From Nitrosomonas ureae (GTDB taxonomy: Bacteria; Pseudomonadota; Gammaproteobacteria; Burkholderiales; Nitrosomonadaceae), in the NCBI RefSeq assembly GCF_001455205.1, contig NZ_CP013341.1:3038001-3102000 (forward strand): a DNA stretch of 64,000 nucleotides. Reading direction: 5' to 3'. Within the stretch, counting starts at the first letter, position 1, and every line of letters starts with the position of its first letter. The notes below the pieces were generated by a model. The model was not told the DNA's origin and ran no database searches. It saw only the letters and a program-made list of their open reading frames with translations. Below are positions 48,080-58,142 of this stretch, one piece after another. The translations under genes were made by a program, and so were the position numbers.

Positions 48080-48431
48080 TGGCCGGCTCCAGTAAGTAAT
48101 ACTGCTTATAGTCGATAGAAATCTTTCAAAATACTACGAAGTATACAGATATGAAACCAGATTAGCATATTTTGGTTTGGCTTTTTAGATTGCTGAACGC
48201 ATTAAACCGTAAGCCGAATACACGGAGTGCAACGAACGGGTCCGTAGTTTATGAGTAAATTCGGCACATTCTTAGTACACTCCGCTCGGATCAGATATAG
48301 TAAAAATACAAAAAGCATGGATTAAGGTAAAATACGCCGCTAGGTTCATGTGTCCGAACCGACGTCAAACGATTGAGAGATCGAGTATCACCCACAAACC
48401 CTAATAAATATTTTATAGAGGAAGATTTTAG
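48080..48431. promoter_or_regulatory. Divergent promoter region between sdhB and a small lipoprotein gene
   Basis: About 350 bp without a gene. No trace of sdhA, sdhC or sdhD was found. It should hold the promoter of the sdhB-sdhE-gltA-sucA-sucB group. Confidence 0.45.
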
Positions 48432-48623
48432 ATGAATTTTAAAAAATATAGCGTCGCTTGCATGATTGTCCTTTGTTTTTCTCTGATCGGTTGCGGCGGA
48501 GTACCCGAAGCGAATGCGGTAAATTGCGCCGGGAAGGGGTTGGAATCCTCGCTTGCGGATTTGAAGGACGATGAAGCTGCGCGGCAAGCATTCCTTGATC
48601 AATGCGACGCTCTGAAAAAATAA
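48432..48623 (+). CDS. Very small predicted lipoprotein
   Basis: 63 aa with a lipobox FSLIGC after a hydrophobic signal. The mature part (GGVPEANAVNCAGKGLESSL, DDEAARQAFLDQCDALKK) is short, with two Cys that could pair. AGAGGAAG lies about 10 nt upstream of the ATG. Function unknown. It stands alone, divergent from sdhB. Confidence 0.65.
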   Translation: MNFKKYSVACMIVLCFSLIGCGGVPEANAVNCAGKGLESSLADLKDDEAARQAFLDQCDALKK

Positions 48624-48744
48624 AATTGCTATCCATGCTCAACCTCATGAATAGCATCTAGATTCTGAGGTTGAAGCTACTGTCTATTTATTAACTTATG
48701 ACATTCAAATTTTGCACATAATCTTAAAAAATCTGATTAATAGA

Positions 48745-48900
48745 AATTAACCAAAACAAACAGCCAACAAAACTGTCGCGCATTTTTGAATGTTCCATGA
48801 TGACTAGCTTTGCATAACCGAATGATTGTTTGACAATCCGCAATAGATCTTCCACTTGTGCGTGTAGCGAAACCAAGCATGAGGTTAAGCATGGTGTGCG
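48745..48900 (-). pseudogene. Remnant of an IS5-type transposase C-terminus
   Basis: A minus-strand frame reads LHAQVEDLLRIVKQSFGYAK, followed by MEHSKMRDSFVGCLFWL, which resembles the C-terminal end of IS5-group transposases (HxQVExxxRxIKxxFGYxK). It is short and frameshifted against its upstream part. The rest of 48624-49261 shows no gene. Confidence 0.4.
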
Positions 48901-49261
48901 CTATCGATGAATCCTCACCAGTCTTATATTTAGGCAGTATGTCCCAGCTTAATTCTCCAGGTTGCTGCACTTCAAAATTATGACTATTGAAGCGAGCACA
49001 ACCATCAACCCAACCGTTTCTTCACCACAGTAATGTAATTAATCATCCTGCCATCGGCAATCTTTACTGCTGTGGCAAATTAACAGATAGACTTTAGGCT
49101 AGAAGAACCAATATATTGATTAGATGGATCTTAAATCGTGCCATACGTATTGCCGAGTAAACTCAATGGGATAAATTTTTTCGCAATCAAAACTTTTTTA
49201 TTTAGCTCAAAGCGGCCATAATATTCATGATGTACTAACGCACTGAGCCAGGAGAATTAAC

Positions 49262-50203
49262 TTGGAATTTAAGGATTATTATAAAACGCTTGACATTGCG
49301 CGCGATGCGACGGCTGATGAAATCAAGAAAGCATTTCGCCGACTGGCGCGCAAATATCACCCGGATGTTTCCAAAGAGATAAATGCCGAGCAGAAAATGA
49401 AAGAAATCAATGAAGCTTATACGGTGTTATCCGATCCGGAGAAACGGGCTGCTTATGATCAATTAGAACAACAGGGATTTCAGGCTGGCAGTGATTTTCA
49501 GCCGCCCCCCGGCTGGGATGCGGGTTTTGAATTCACAGGACAAGGATTTAGCGATGCACAGACAGCGGATTTCAGCGACTTCTTTTCGCAATTATTTAGA
49601 AATCAAATGGGAGCTGATGCCCGGCGCACTCATCGGATGCGTGGTGAAGATCATCACGCAAAAATTATGCTCGATCTGGAAGACAGCTATGGCGGCACAA
49701 CACGCAGTCTGACACTGCGCATGCCCAAACTGGACCATCAGGGACGCACCATACTCGTGGATCATACGTTAAATGTGCGCATTCCCAAGGGAGTACATGC
49801 CGGACAAGTGATCCGGCTCGCCGGACAAGGTGGCCTCGGTCATGCTGGAGAAGCCTCCGGAGATTTGTTTCTGGAAGTTCATTTCAAACCGCACCCCCGC
49901 TATCGGATCGAGAGCAAAGATATTTATGCCGCATTACCTGTTGCTCCGTGGGAAGCTGCGCTGGGCGCCACAGTCAAGATACCGGTACCCGATGGCCTGG
50001 TCGACGTGCGGGTACCGGAAAATTCCCAATCCGGCCGCAAACTGCGTTTAAAAGGCCGCGGTATTCCAGCGGCCACGCCCGGTGATTTATATTTAGTGCT
50101 GGAGGTCGTGCTACCATCCGCTGCGACAGAAAAAGCACGAAAATTTTACCAAACCATGGCGCATGAACTCGCGTTTAATCCGCGCCAGAATCTTGGAGTC
50201 TAA
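49262..50203 (+). CDS. cbpA: CbpA-type DnaJ co-chaperone
   Basis: 313 aa. J domain at residues 1-70 (DYYKTLDIARDATADEIKKA, HPD in YHPDVSKE), then a glycine/phenylalanine-like linker and two C-terminal substrate domains (LNVRIPKGVHAGQVIRLAGQ, VRVPENSQSGRKLRLKGRG). The cysteine zinc domain of DnaJ is absent, as in CbpA. The start is TTG at 49262: AGGAG lies 6-7 nt upstream, an in-frame TGA lies at 49244-49246, and no ATG fits. cbpM follows by 3 bp. Confidence 0.93.
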   Translation: MEFKDYYKTLDIARDATADEIKKAFRRLARKYHPDVSKEINAEQKMKEINEAYTVLSDPEKRAAYDQLEQQGFQAGSDFQPPPGWDAGFEFTGQGFSDAQTADFSDFFSQLFRNQMGADARRTHRMRGEDHHAKIMLDLEDSYGGTTRSLTLRMPKLDHQGRTILVDHTLNVRIPKGVHAGQVIRLAGQGGLGHAGEASGDLFLEVHFKPHPRYRIESKDIYAALPVAPWEAALGATVKIPVPDGLVDVRVPENSQSGRKLRLKGRGIPAATPGDLYLVLEVVLPSAATEKARKFYQTMAHELAFNPRQNLGV

Positions 50204-50206
50204 ACT

Positions 50207-50524
50207 ATGTTGCAAGAAATCGATGCCATCTTACTCGAAGACACTATGCTCAGTTTGGATGATTTGGCGCGAAGCTGCCAGGTGAGCCGGGAATGGATTG
50301 TTGAACATGTTCAGTGGGGTTTGTTGTCAGATAAAAATCTCATCGATACGGATCCGAATGTATGGATATTTGATAGCCATAGCTTCTTACGCATTAAGCG
50401 GATAGTTGCAATTGAACGGAATTTCGAATGCAACCCAGAATTGGCCGGCCTGGTTGCCGATCTGATCGAAGAAGTTGAATCGCTACGCACCCGTTTGAGG
50501 GCATCCGAACTGAACCAGAGCTAG
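50207..50524 (+). CDS. cbpM: Chaperone modulator CbpM
   Basis: 105 aa. MerR-like helix-turn-helix at the N-terminus (LDDLARSCQVSREWIVEHVQ) and a helical C-terminus (RIKRIVAIERNFECNPELAG). CbpM proteins bind the CbpA J domain and inhibit it. The gene follows cbpA after 3 bp, the usual arrangement. Confidence 0.9.
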   Translation: MLQEIDAILLEDTMLSLDDLARSCQVSREWIVEHVQWGLLSDKNLIDTDPNVWIFDSHSFLRIKRIVAIERNFECNPELAGLVADLIEEVESLRTRLRASELNQS

Positions 50525-50568
50525 CAATTGATTTATCCATTATCAAAAATTAGCAAGGAAAACCAATC

Positions 50569-51000
50569 ATGTCTTTACACATCGTGTGCCCGCACTGCCA
50601 TGCGACCAATCGTGTACCGGCAGATCGCCTGACTGCAGCACCAAAATGCGGCGCCTGTCATCAAGCATTATTTACCGCATTACCGGTTGAACTGACAGAA
50701 GATCACTTTAACCGGCATATTTCCAACAATGATATCCCGGTGCTAATCGATTTTTGGGCGCCGTGGTGCGGCCCGTGCCGTATGATGGCCCCGGCTTTCG
50801 CCAAGGCAGCTGCCCCTCTGGAACCGGGAATGCGTCTCGCCAAAGTAAATACCGAAGAAGAACAAGGTCTGGCTGCTCGTTACCAAATTCGCAGTATTCC
50901 AACGTTGGCGCTATTTAAGAATGGCAGAGAAATTGCCCGCCAATCCGGCGCGATGGGTGAACAGGATTTAATACGCTGGGCAAAATCCACAATCCAATGA
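50569..51000 (+). CDS. trxC: Thioredoxin 2
   Basis: 143 aa. The N-terminal zinc ribbon (C7, C10, C27, C30: CPHCHATNR, CGACHQAL) precedes a thioredoxin fold with active site WCGPC at 66-70. The zinc-bearing form is stress-associated and reduces cytoplasmic disulfides. Good start MSLHIVCPHC. Co-oriented with cbpAM and the protease gene downstream. Confidence 0.95.
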   Translation: MSLHIVCPHCHATNRVPADRLTAAPKCGACHQALFTALPVELTEDHFNRHISNNDIPVLIDFWAPWCGPCRMMAPAFAKAAAPLEPGMRLAKVNTEEEQGLAARYQIRSIPTLALFKNGREIARQSGAMGEQDLIRWAKSTIQ

Positions 51001-51032
51001 TATAAATAATAAAACCACAGGAACAATTATCC

Positions 51033-52181
51033 ATGCCCACGCTACCCCGCTTTATCTCTATTTCATTGGCTGTCGTATTGCTGGCACTGTTTTTTCATAG
51101 CTTTCTTTACCATTATTTTCCAGATACGCTTCAGCCGGGCTATTTTTCCTCTGATGATAGACTTGAAGGTGCTGAACCACGAGTAGTCCAAGCACGCGGC
51201 AATCTGGCTGAAGACGAAAGAAGCACAATTGAATTATTTGAAAACTCACGCGCTTCAGTGGTATTTATCACTACCCGCCAACGCGTTATGGATGCTTGGA
51301 CGCGCAATATCTTCTCGGTCCCCAGCGGAACCGGTTCAGGTTTTATTTGGGATGACCACGGCCACATCATTACCAATCTCCATGTGATCAAGGGTGCCAG
51401 CGAAGCTACCGTACGCCTGACCGATGGGCGTGATTATAAGGCTTCGCTAGTAGGCGCGAGTCCGGCGCACGATATTGCAGTGTTACGAATAGGTATCGGC
51501 TTCCAAAGACCGACCCCGGTTCCCTTGGGTACCAGCCATGACCTCAAAGTCGGGCAAAAAGTATTCGCCATCGGTAACCCCTTTGGCTTGGATTGGACAT
51601 TGACTACCGGCATTGTTTCGGCATTGGATCGATCGCTCCCGGGCGGTGACGGCCGCACCATTGACAATCTAATTCAGACCGATGCTGCCATCAATCCAGG
51701 CAATTCCGGTGGACCTCTGCTGGATTCTGCAGGCCGCCTGATTGGCATTAATACCGCCATCTACAGTCCCAGCGGCGCCAGTGCCGGAATTGGTTTTGCT
51801 GTACCGGTCGATACCGTCAATCGCGTTGTTCCGCAAATCATCAGCCGCGGCAAATATATTCGCCCGGCAATGGGTATCACGGTCGATACCAAGCTCAATG
51901 ATCGATTGACTCAACACCTGAAAGTTACCGGAGTTGTCATTTTGAGTATCAGCCCCGGATCCGCTGCAGATACAGCCGGACTTCAGGGCGCGACGATCAC
52001 GCCGGAAGGTAACATCATCGCAAAAGATATTATTGTGGCTGTCGAGGACAAGCCTATTGATTCAGTAGATAAATTACTTTCCCGCATTGATAACTATAAA
52101 GTCGGCGATACCATCAAGATCACGGTATTGCGAAAAAACGCGACTATTGATGTATCGGTCACCTTGCAACCGGGTGAATGA
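51033..52181 (+). CDS. DegS/HtrA-like serine protease
   Basis: 382 aa. An N-terminal membrane anchor (residues 6-25) is followed by a trypsin-like domain with catalytic triad H117 (NLHVIKG), D147 (SPAHDIAVLRI) and S225 (NPGNSGGPLL), then one PDZ domain (about 280-378). One PDZ plus an uncleaved anchor is DegS-like; DegP has two PDZ domains. It acts on periplasmic misfolded proteins or an envelope-stress signal. It follows trxC by 32 bp. Confidence 0.92.
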   Translation: MPTLPRFISISLAVVLLALFFHSFLYHYFPDTLQPGYFSSDDRLEGAEPRVVQARGNLAEDERSTIELFENSRASVVFITTRQRVMDAWTRNIFSVPSGTGSGFIWDDHGHIITNLHVIKGASEATVRLTDGRDYKASLVGASPAHDIAVLRIGIGFQRPTPVPLGTSHDLKVGQKVFAIGNPFGLDWTLTTGIVSALDRSLPGGDGRTIDNLIQTDAAINPGNSGGPLLDSAGRLIGINTAIYSPSGASAGIGFAVPVDTVNRVVPQIISRGKYIRPAMGITVDTKLNDRLTQHLKVTGVVILSISPGSAADTAGLQGATITPEGNIIAKDIIVAVEDKPIDSVDKLLSRIDNYKVGDTIKITVLRKNATIDVSVTLQPGE

Positions 52182-52194
52182 CAAAAAATTAATG

Positions 52195-52221
52195 TAAATA
52201 TTTTTGTGCTGCAAATATTTA
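52195..52221. terminator. AT-rich inverted repeat after the protease gene
   Basis: A 9-bp perfect inverted repeat TAAATATTT / AAATATTTA with a 9-nt loop lies between convergent degS-like and tamB genes. It is weak because the stem is all A/T. Confidence 0.35.
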
Positions 52222-52280
52222 ATGGGTGTAACAAAAAACCAGGATTCATGAGTTAAAAATTGATAATTCGTATAATCCAT

Positions 52281-55200
52281 TCAATCAAACTGAATCGTAT
52301 AAAACAGATCAGCTGCGCTGTCTTCACCTGCTTGAGTAACAATAGTCACTTTTGGCGTAAGATTGTAGGTCAGTTTTGTGATGCCCATTGTCGTTGCTGT
52401 CAGGCCACGTTCATAGCTCAGGTAGGCACGCGACGATAAACGCTTTCCAACCACACCAATTTGCCCGGTCAATGAACTGCCGACACCGGCCTGTCTGAAG
52501 GAGATTTCATCAACCCCCAGGGCAGCACTGATTTTTTCCGTAATACCCCCTCCTGATTGACCGCCTAATATCGATCCGGCAGCCGCTAACAACACGGATG
52601 TATCCAAGCCGCTTGCATCCGGTTTTCTTCCCAATACGATCCAGGAGAGCTTTTCAGTATCAGGAACATCCGGAGTCGATATAAGCTTTACACGCGGGTA
52701 ACGCACCGAGCCCATAATCTCAACTCCGGCTTCTACCGCCAGATTTTCCCGAAGCGCCAGAATATTTAATTCCGGATCATCCAAAGGACCCTGGAAGCTG
52801 ACAATTCCACGTTTAACCGAAAGGTTCTGACCGTATGCCTTAAACGAAGTATCCTGCGTCGCAATGGTGCCGTTGAGCTTCAGTTTATTGTTTTCATCAC
52901 TTTGAACCTGCAATTGACCGGTAAGCCGTCCTTCCAGACCAGCCACGCGAATATGGAATCTTTCGCCTAAATTGAGGCTCATGTTTAAAAGCAGCGACAA
53001 GTTTTGCACGGTTTGCTCTGGAGCGTTTACAAAAACAATGTCTTCCGCCAATTCCGGGTGGCCTTCTGGCGGTTGCAGCAACAAACCCGCGTCGGCCCAT
53101 AAATTCCCTTTCAAATTCAATCGACTATTCTGGAATCGGATTTCTCCGGAACCGGACGCAATGACCCAGTATTCAGCTTTATGCACCAGCGGCAATTGAT
53201 GAATTGTGAAATCCATCCGACTTTCATTACCGGCAAGCCCGATATTGCCGGTAATAGTTAACGATCCCCGCATATCCTCCGATTCGAAATCACCAAACAA
53301 GCGCTTATCCGGAGGCACTTCATGAGGTGTAATAAAATGAAGCCGATCAATTTTTAAATCCGTTTGATGAAATCTTGCCGCCAGTGTACCTTGCTGTAAA
53401 TTGATTCCCTGATCCAGTAATACCACACTCAATTTACTACCGGAAACTGTTCCACTGAAATCCGGCTGCTGCAACGTACCTTGAATATCGACATGAGCCT
53501 GAATCTGTCCCTCTGCACTCATGCTGCCGTCAAGCAGGGCATTAAACCAGTTAAAGGTATTGATATCCACGTTGACCTTGCCATGCAATGCCGACTCATG
53601 GGAAATGGACCAACTGGATGCGGATTGCTTGATCGGCATTGTCAAATCAGCTGTGATGGAGCCGATAGATTGGCTGAATAAGTTGAATTCACTGATTAAT
53701 TTTCCGCGCTCGGCGGTCACTATCAACTGCAACTTTTCCATACCCAATGGCTGTGGCACTTCACCGGGCAGATACCAATCACCCTGCTCCTGAAAAATTT
53801 TCAAATTGCCCATTAATTGCTGGGTAGAAACAAAATTCCAGTGACCACCCAATTGCAGGGGGGATTGATTGAATGCTTGCTGCGAACCAGGAAATAAAGC
53901 AATACCGGAAAAGTTGCCCTGAGTTTTCCAGTCCTTCGATGTCCAATGCAATTGATCAAGGCTGGCAAATCCACCCGATATGGAGAATCTAGCCTGATCC
54001 AAAGAAACCGATTGGGCACTGACTGAAAATGCCGCAGGTGATAACAAGCGCACCGGCATTTTGCCGGTGGTCGCAATTTCAGTAAATTGACCAGTCCAAC
54101 GCAACGATTGCAGAGGTTTTTTAGGATCCACTCCGCCTGCTGCCGCTAACCGAAAAGTAATATTCTCATTGATTTGCGCTTTAATCGATAGGTTATGGTT
54201 CGAAATTTTTCCCTGAGTACCGATTGTCAACTTCTTGATTGCAATTTTCTCATGCGCATCATAATGCTCAATCAAAGCTTCCAGCGAAATGACCTCATTG
54301 TGCAGACTCGCATCGACAGCAACTCCTGACACACTTCTATTGTCCTGCAGATACAATCGCTTGCTTGTAAGTTTCAGATCTAGATCGGGTGCTTCAAAGC
54401 TACCGGTAAGGTTCACGTGCGCTTGTAAATCACCCGCCAATCCGAATCCCAATTGCGCCAAATCCGCCGCTTTAAGACGCAGATCGAATGCATTCCCTTT
54501 CGCACCCATGCTCCCCTGCGCCACCAGATGATTGGATCCCGCTTTTAATTCCACTTTTCCATCAAACGCATTCAGGCCGTTAAAAGCGATTTCACCAGAA
54601 CCGCTTACTGGAGATTTCGCTAAGCGGCTATTTTGAATCGTGTACTTTAAGACACCAGAAACGTGTGGCGACAATTGCCCGGATAAATGAAGAACCGCAT
54701 TCAGATTTGAATCCACTGTACGGACAAAATCCGCAATATTAAAATTTGCCAGCTGGCCTGACAGTTCGAATAATTTCTCATGGCCAAGCGCAAGCTTGCC
54801 GCGACCGGTAAATTGTGATTGATTACGCTGCAAATTCAATTGTTCAAGTGTGACATTCTCTCTGGATCGAGCAATCACTGCTGCTAAATTGACCGATTTA
54901 TCCTGAAGATGAATACGTGCAGACTGTGTTTGCACATTGCCGGACCATTGGATTTGCCCGGAAACTTGCGCCGCTTGCAAACGGCTATCGATATGATATG
55001 GATTTAATCGTTCGACCCGTATATCGGCTGATCCGAACTGCTCATCCCAATGCCAAATTAAATCACCGCGAAGCAATCCATCACCATCCATTTGCACGTC
55101 AATATCCTGCAATTTCAAAGATTCCGAAGTAATCCATGCCTGCGTGCTGAATAGAGATAAAGGAAGACCACCAGCATCGTATGGAGCAGTCGCATGGTTC

Positions 55201-56117
55201 TCAATTCGCACCTTGCCTTGCAGTTGCCCGGAGTCATTTTGCGCAAAATGCGCGGATAGCGAAAGACTGGCCTGGGGTGATGCAGCTATAAAACTGGCAG
55301 GGTTCAATTGTTCGATATTCGCATCCAGTTGTACCACAGGATTATCTGCAAAAGGATGTAATTGCAGCTGCAAATCTCCCGTAATCGTGGATTGCACCGT
55401 GCTGGCTTGAATCTTCATGCGCTCCAGGCTGCCCGTGATCAGCATTTGCGCATCACCCCATGGATCAACGCCCGATAAGTCAATTTGAGCTGATAAATCA
55501 AACGGGGAGCTGCCGTTAAATTCCGCCAATGCGTTGACCGAACCCCACGGAGTATGAAAATTGAGAGATTTCAGGTGATGCATATGGCCGTCACTTTCAA
55601 GTGCCAGCACAAGGTTGGTTATGATAAGTTCGGCGCTCTTATTTTCTGCCGTCGCCATATACATCGAATCGATAGTCAACGCATGAATCGACAACGCCAA
55701 GGGAAGATTCAAACTCTCAGGTAATGTCCTATGCGGAGTATCTTCTTCCGAAGCCCAATGATGAATTTTAAATGTTTCCGCTGTCAATTGATCAATCGCG
55801 ATCTGCTTGTAAAACAATTTACCCGGGTTCCAAACGATACGGATATTTTGTCCCTCAAGCTTAAATTCATCGTCGACGAAATGAATATTCTCAATTCGTA
55901 GATCGTGCAATGCCCCTCGCACACCATCAAAATGAATCGCCCCGGAACTCAATCGATGAACGACAGAAAAAGTCCATTGCAGTCCTGATTGACTGTTCAA
56001 AAGCCAATATCCGGCAAGTAAAACGCAAACCAGCATTATCGATATCACACTCGCAAACCATCTGAACCAACGTGGGCGATTTTCTGACACCTGATTGTCA
56101 ACGGATGGATTTATCAT
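52281..56117 (-). CDS. tamB: Translocation and assembly module inner-membrane protein TamB
   Basis: 1278 aa, AsmA-like periplasmic bridge anchored by an N-terminal membrane helix (residues 20-45). The long beta-helical body ends in the conserved DUF490 domain (DTSFKAYGQNLSVKRGIVSF, SLTGQIGVVGKRLSSRAYLS) and ends with DLFYTIQFD, typical of the TamB/TamA contact. With TamA it helps assemble outer-membrane proteins and move lipids. It starts 9 bp after the tamA stop. Confidence 0.94.
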   Translation of the reverse strand: MINPSVDNQVSENRPRWFRWFASVISIMLVCVLLAGYWLLNSQSGLQWTFSVVHRLSSGAIHFDGVRGALHDLRIENIHFVDDEFKLEGQNIRIVWNPGKLFYKQIAIDQLTAETFKIHHWASEEDTPHRTLPESLNLPLALSIHALTIDSMYMATAENKSAELIITNLVLALESDGHMHHLKSLNFHTPWGSVNALAEFNGSSPFDLSAQIDLSGVDPWGDAQMLITGSLERMKIQASTVQSTITGDLQLQLHPFADNPVVQLDANIEQLNPASFIAASPQASLSLSAHFAQNDSGQLQGKVRIENHATAPYDAGGLPLSLFSTQAWITSESLKLQDIDVQMDGDGLLRGDLIWHWDEQFGSADIRVERLNPYHIDSRLQAAQVSGQIQWSGNVQTQSARIHLQDKSVNLAAVIARSRENVTLEQLNLQRNQSQFTGRGKLALGHEKLFELSGQLANFNIADFVRTVDSNLNAVLHLSGQLSPHVSGVLKYTIQNSRLAKSPVSGSGEIAFNGLNAFDGKVELKAGSNHLVAQGSMGAKGNAFDLRLKAADLAQLGFGLAGDLQAHVNLTGSFEAPDLDLKLTSKRLYLQDNRSVSGVAVDASLHNEVISLEALIEHYDAHEKIAIKKLTIGTQGKISNHNLSIKAQINENITFRLAAAGGVDPKKPLQSLRWTGQFTEIATTGKMPVRLLSPAAFSVSAQSVSLDQARFSISGGFASLDQLHWTSKDWKTQGNFSGIALFPGSQQAFNQSPLQLGGHWNFVSTQQLMGNLKIFQEQGDWYLPGEVPQPLGMEKLQLIVTAERGKLISEFNLFSQSIGSITADLTMPIKQSASSWSISHESALHGKVNVDINTFNWFNALLDGSMSAEGQIQAHVDIQGTLQQPDFSGTVSGSKLSVVLLDQGINLQQGTLAARFHQTDLKIDRLHFITPHEVPPDKRLFGDFESEDMRGSLTITGNIGLAGNESRMDFTIHQLPLVHKAEYWVIASGSGEIRFQNSRLNLKGNLWADAGLLLQPPEGHPELAEDIVFVNAPEQTVQNLSLLLNMSLNLGERFHIRVAGLEGRLTGQLQVQSDENNKLKLNGTIATQDTSFKAYGQNLSVKRGIVSFQGPLDDPELNILALRENLAVEAGVEIMGSVRYPRVKLISTPDVPDTEKLSWIVLGRKPDASGLDTSVLLAAAGSILGGQSGGGITEKISAALGVDEISFRQAGVGSSLTGQIGVVGKRLSSRAYLSYERGLTATTMGITKLTYNLTPKVTIVTQAGEDSAADLFYTIQFD

Positions 56118-56126
56118 ATACGCAAC

Positions 56127-57998
56127 TCAAAATGCCACAGCCATTGAAAAATGCACGCGTAGTGAACCGGTTTCGTGCCCCCGGGCCAAGTCAAGCGCGA
56201 TCGGTCCCGCCGGACTGCGCCAGCGGATACCGGCGCCATAACCTAAAAAAGGGTGAATTCTTTGCCAGCGATCCTCGGCACCGCCAATATCGGCAAAAGC
56301 GGCAACGCCCCATTGCTGCGTTAACCAATGCGTGTATTCAGCAGTGCCTGTTACCATGACGAGTCCGCCCACGACTGCATTGCCCTCTTGTACGCCAATG
56401 CCTTTAAAATCATATCCGCGCAGCGAGTGAATGCCACCGGCGCGAAATAGATATTCCTGCGGAATACCGAAGCGCGAGGCGGCAAACGTATAGCCAATCT
56501 CCGCGCGCAAAAAAAAGACATCCTGAGAGCCGACGGGCCACCAAGTCTGATGTCGCGCATAAGTACGAAGAAAATCCTGATCCGACAAAAACATCTGACT
56601 GCCGCCGCCGATACGCAGCTCTGTCACGTCACCACGCCGAATATTAATTGGATCATCAACAACTTGACGCCTCCAGCGCCAATCGAGGACAAGTGCCTCA
56701 TTAATCTGGTTAATCGCACCGGCAGGTTTCTTGCTTTCATGATGCCAATTCAGACCCAAATGCATTTGAATTTTTTGGGTTTGGTAATTTCGTGTTATAC
56801 CGACTTTTTCTTCAATCGTTTTCAAATTCTCGATATCAGTCATTTGTAGGCTGGCGCCCAATGAATAATTTACATTGTTCTGATCTGGCAAAGTATCAAT
56901 GCCGGCAAAAAAAGTTTGGCGCTTTTGTTCCAGGCGCAGCATACTGGTTAAATTCCAGGCGCGATCCAAGAAATCATGATTGCGGTAATTGATCTCGCCC
57001 CGAGCGCCATTATTTGAACTGTAGCCGGCGCCAAAGGCAAAACGCTGCGATAGCGCTTCTGTCAGCATTACTTGGACGGGAACGGATCGATGCTGCGCGA
57101 CATCCGGCGTAACACTGACTGAAACGGAGCTAAATTGCGGACCTTTCTGCAGCGTGATTTGATAAAGATGCAATACATCCCGTCGGTAAACATCACCCGT
57201 CTTAAAGGGAGCCAGGTTAGTGATCAATGCGGAATCAAATCGTTCCAATCCGGTGATTTGTATTTCACCCAAATAAAAAACAGGCCCGGAATCAATGATG
57301 ATAGAAAGATCAGCACGCGCATTATCAGGATTAACAGTGGCTTTACTGCTCACAATATGCGCCGCAGCAAATTCTTCTTGGGTTACATCGGATAACAACG
57401 CCGCTTTTGCTTTTTCCCATTCGGAAGAGCGAAAGGGTAAACCTGCTTTCAACGGCCACGTAGCACGGAGCTGTTCGATGCGCCCCTGATATTTGCCATC
57501 TTCACGAGCAACTTCACCTTGAAATGTAATCAAAACATTACCGACACGCGTCAATACGCCGGGATCAATTTTGATCTCGGGTATGGCAACATCATCCCGA
57601 ACTTGCTGCAACACTGAAATCGATGGGGAAAAATAACCCTCGGTGACCAATAAATCGCGGATTTCTTTTTGTGCGCGATACAAGAAGATTTCTTCAGCAG
57701 CAGCATCAGCAAACGGTTCTGATGGAAACCTAAGGTATTTAACAAGAAATTTTTTAATGCTGCTAGGTGCCGATAAGATAATTACTGCCGAATCTTTGGC
57801 CGAGCTCTGCACCTCCTGCACTGCAGCAATGCCGGGATTCAGAGGAACGAATACCAGCAGGCTAATTATCCAAATTCGGATATAAAAACGGCCTGCGAAA
57901 AACCGAGAACTTAGCTTAGCGATTCGATCAAGTATTAGAAATATCCTCGATTTTATTAATTTGATTTGATTGATTAAACACTGCAAATAATACTGCAA
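56127..57998 (-). CDS. tamA: Translocation and assembly module outer-membrane protein TamA
   Basis: 623 aa Omp85-family protein. The signal segment lies at residues 43-58 (IWIISLLVFVPLNPGIAA), POTRA domains at about 75-340, and a 16-strand barrel to the end (YRNHDFLDRAWNLTSML, RGYDFKGIGVQEGN, LDLARGHETGSLRVHFSMAV). There is no ATG in the first 300 codons. The frame opens after a TGA at 58005-58007, and TTG 57998 is the first candidate start. The true start may be a later TTG or GTG nearer the signal peptide. Confidence 0.92.
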   Translation of the reverse strand: MQYYLQCLINQIKLIKSRIFLILDRIAKLSSRFFAGRFYIRIWIISLLVFVPLNPGIAAVQEVQSSAKDSAVIILSAPSSIKKFLVKYLRFPSEPFADAAAEEIFLYRAQKEIRDLLVTEGYFSPSISVLQQVRDDVAIPEIKIDPGVLTRVGNVLITFQGEVAREDGKYQGRIEQLRATWPLKAGLPFRSSEWEKAKAALLSDVTQEEFAAAHIVSSKATVNPDNARADLSIIIDSGPVFYLGEIQITGLERFDSALITNLAPFKTGDVYRRDVLHLYQITLQKGPQFSSVSVSVTPDVAQHRSVPVQVMLTEALSQRFAFGAGYSSNNGARGEINYRNHDFLDRAWNLTSMLRLEQKRQTFFAGIDTLPDQNNVNYSLGASLQMTDIENLKTIEEKVGITRNYQTQKIQMHLGLNWHHESKKPAGAINQINEALVLDWRWRRQVVDDPINIRRGDVTELRIGGGSQMFLSDQDFLRTYARHQTWWPVGSQDVFFLRAEIGYTFAASRFGIPQEYLFRAGGIHSLRGYDFKGIGVQEGNAVVGGLVMVTGTAEYTHWLTQQWGVAAFADIGGAEDRWQRIHPFLGYGAGIRWRSPAGPIALDLARGHETGSLRVHFSMAVAF

Positions 57999-58142
57999 TT
58001 TTTTTCACTATCGTGTTGATCTGACAGGAAACCATGCCAGTTGTTTGAAAATGTCTTGTTTATTGTTGTAATGATGCCCCAATTACTCGGGTCTATCGTG
58101 ACCCATATTCGACACTTTAATCGGTACAATTCTTTATCGCAG

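Noticed and set aside
48737..48970. 77-aa minus-strand ORF near 48.8 kb as a real gene
   Set aside because: Part of it reads better in a neighbouring frame as an IS5 transposase remnant, so it is treated as decayed IS DNA.
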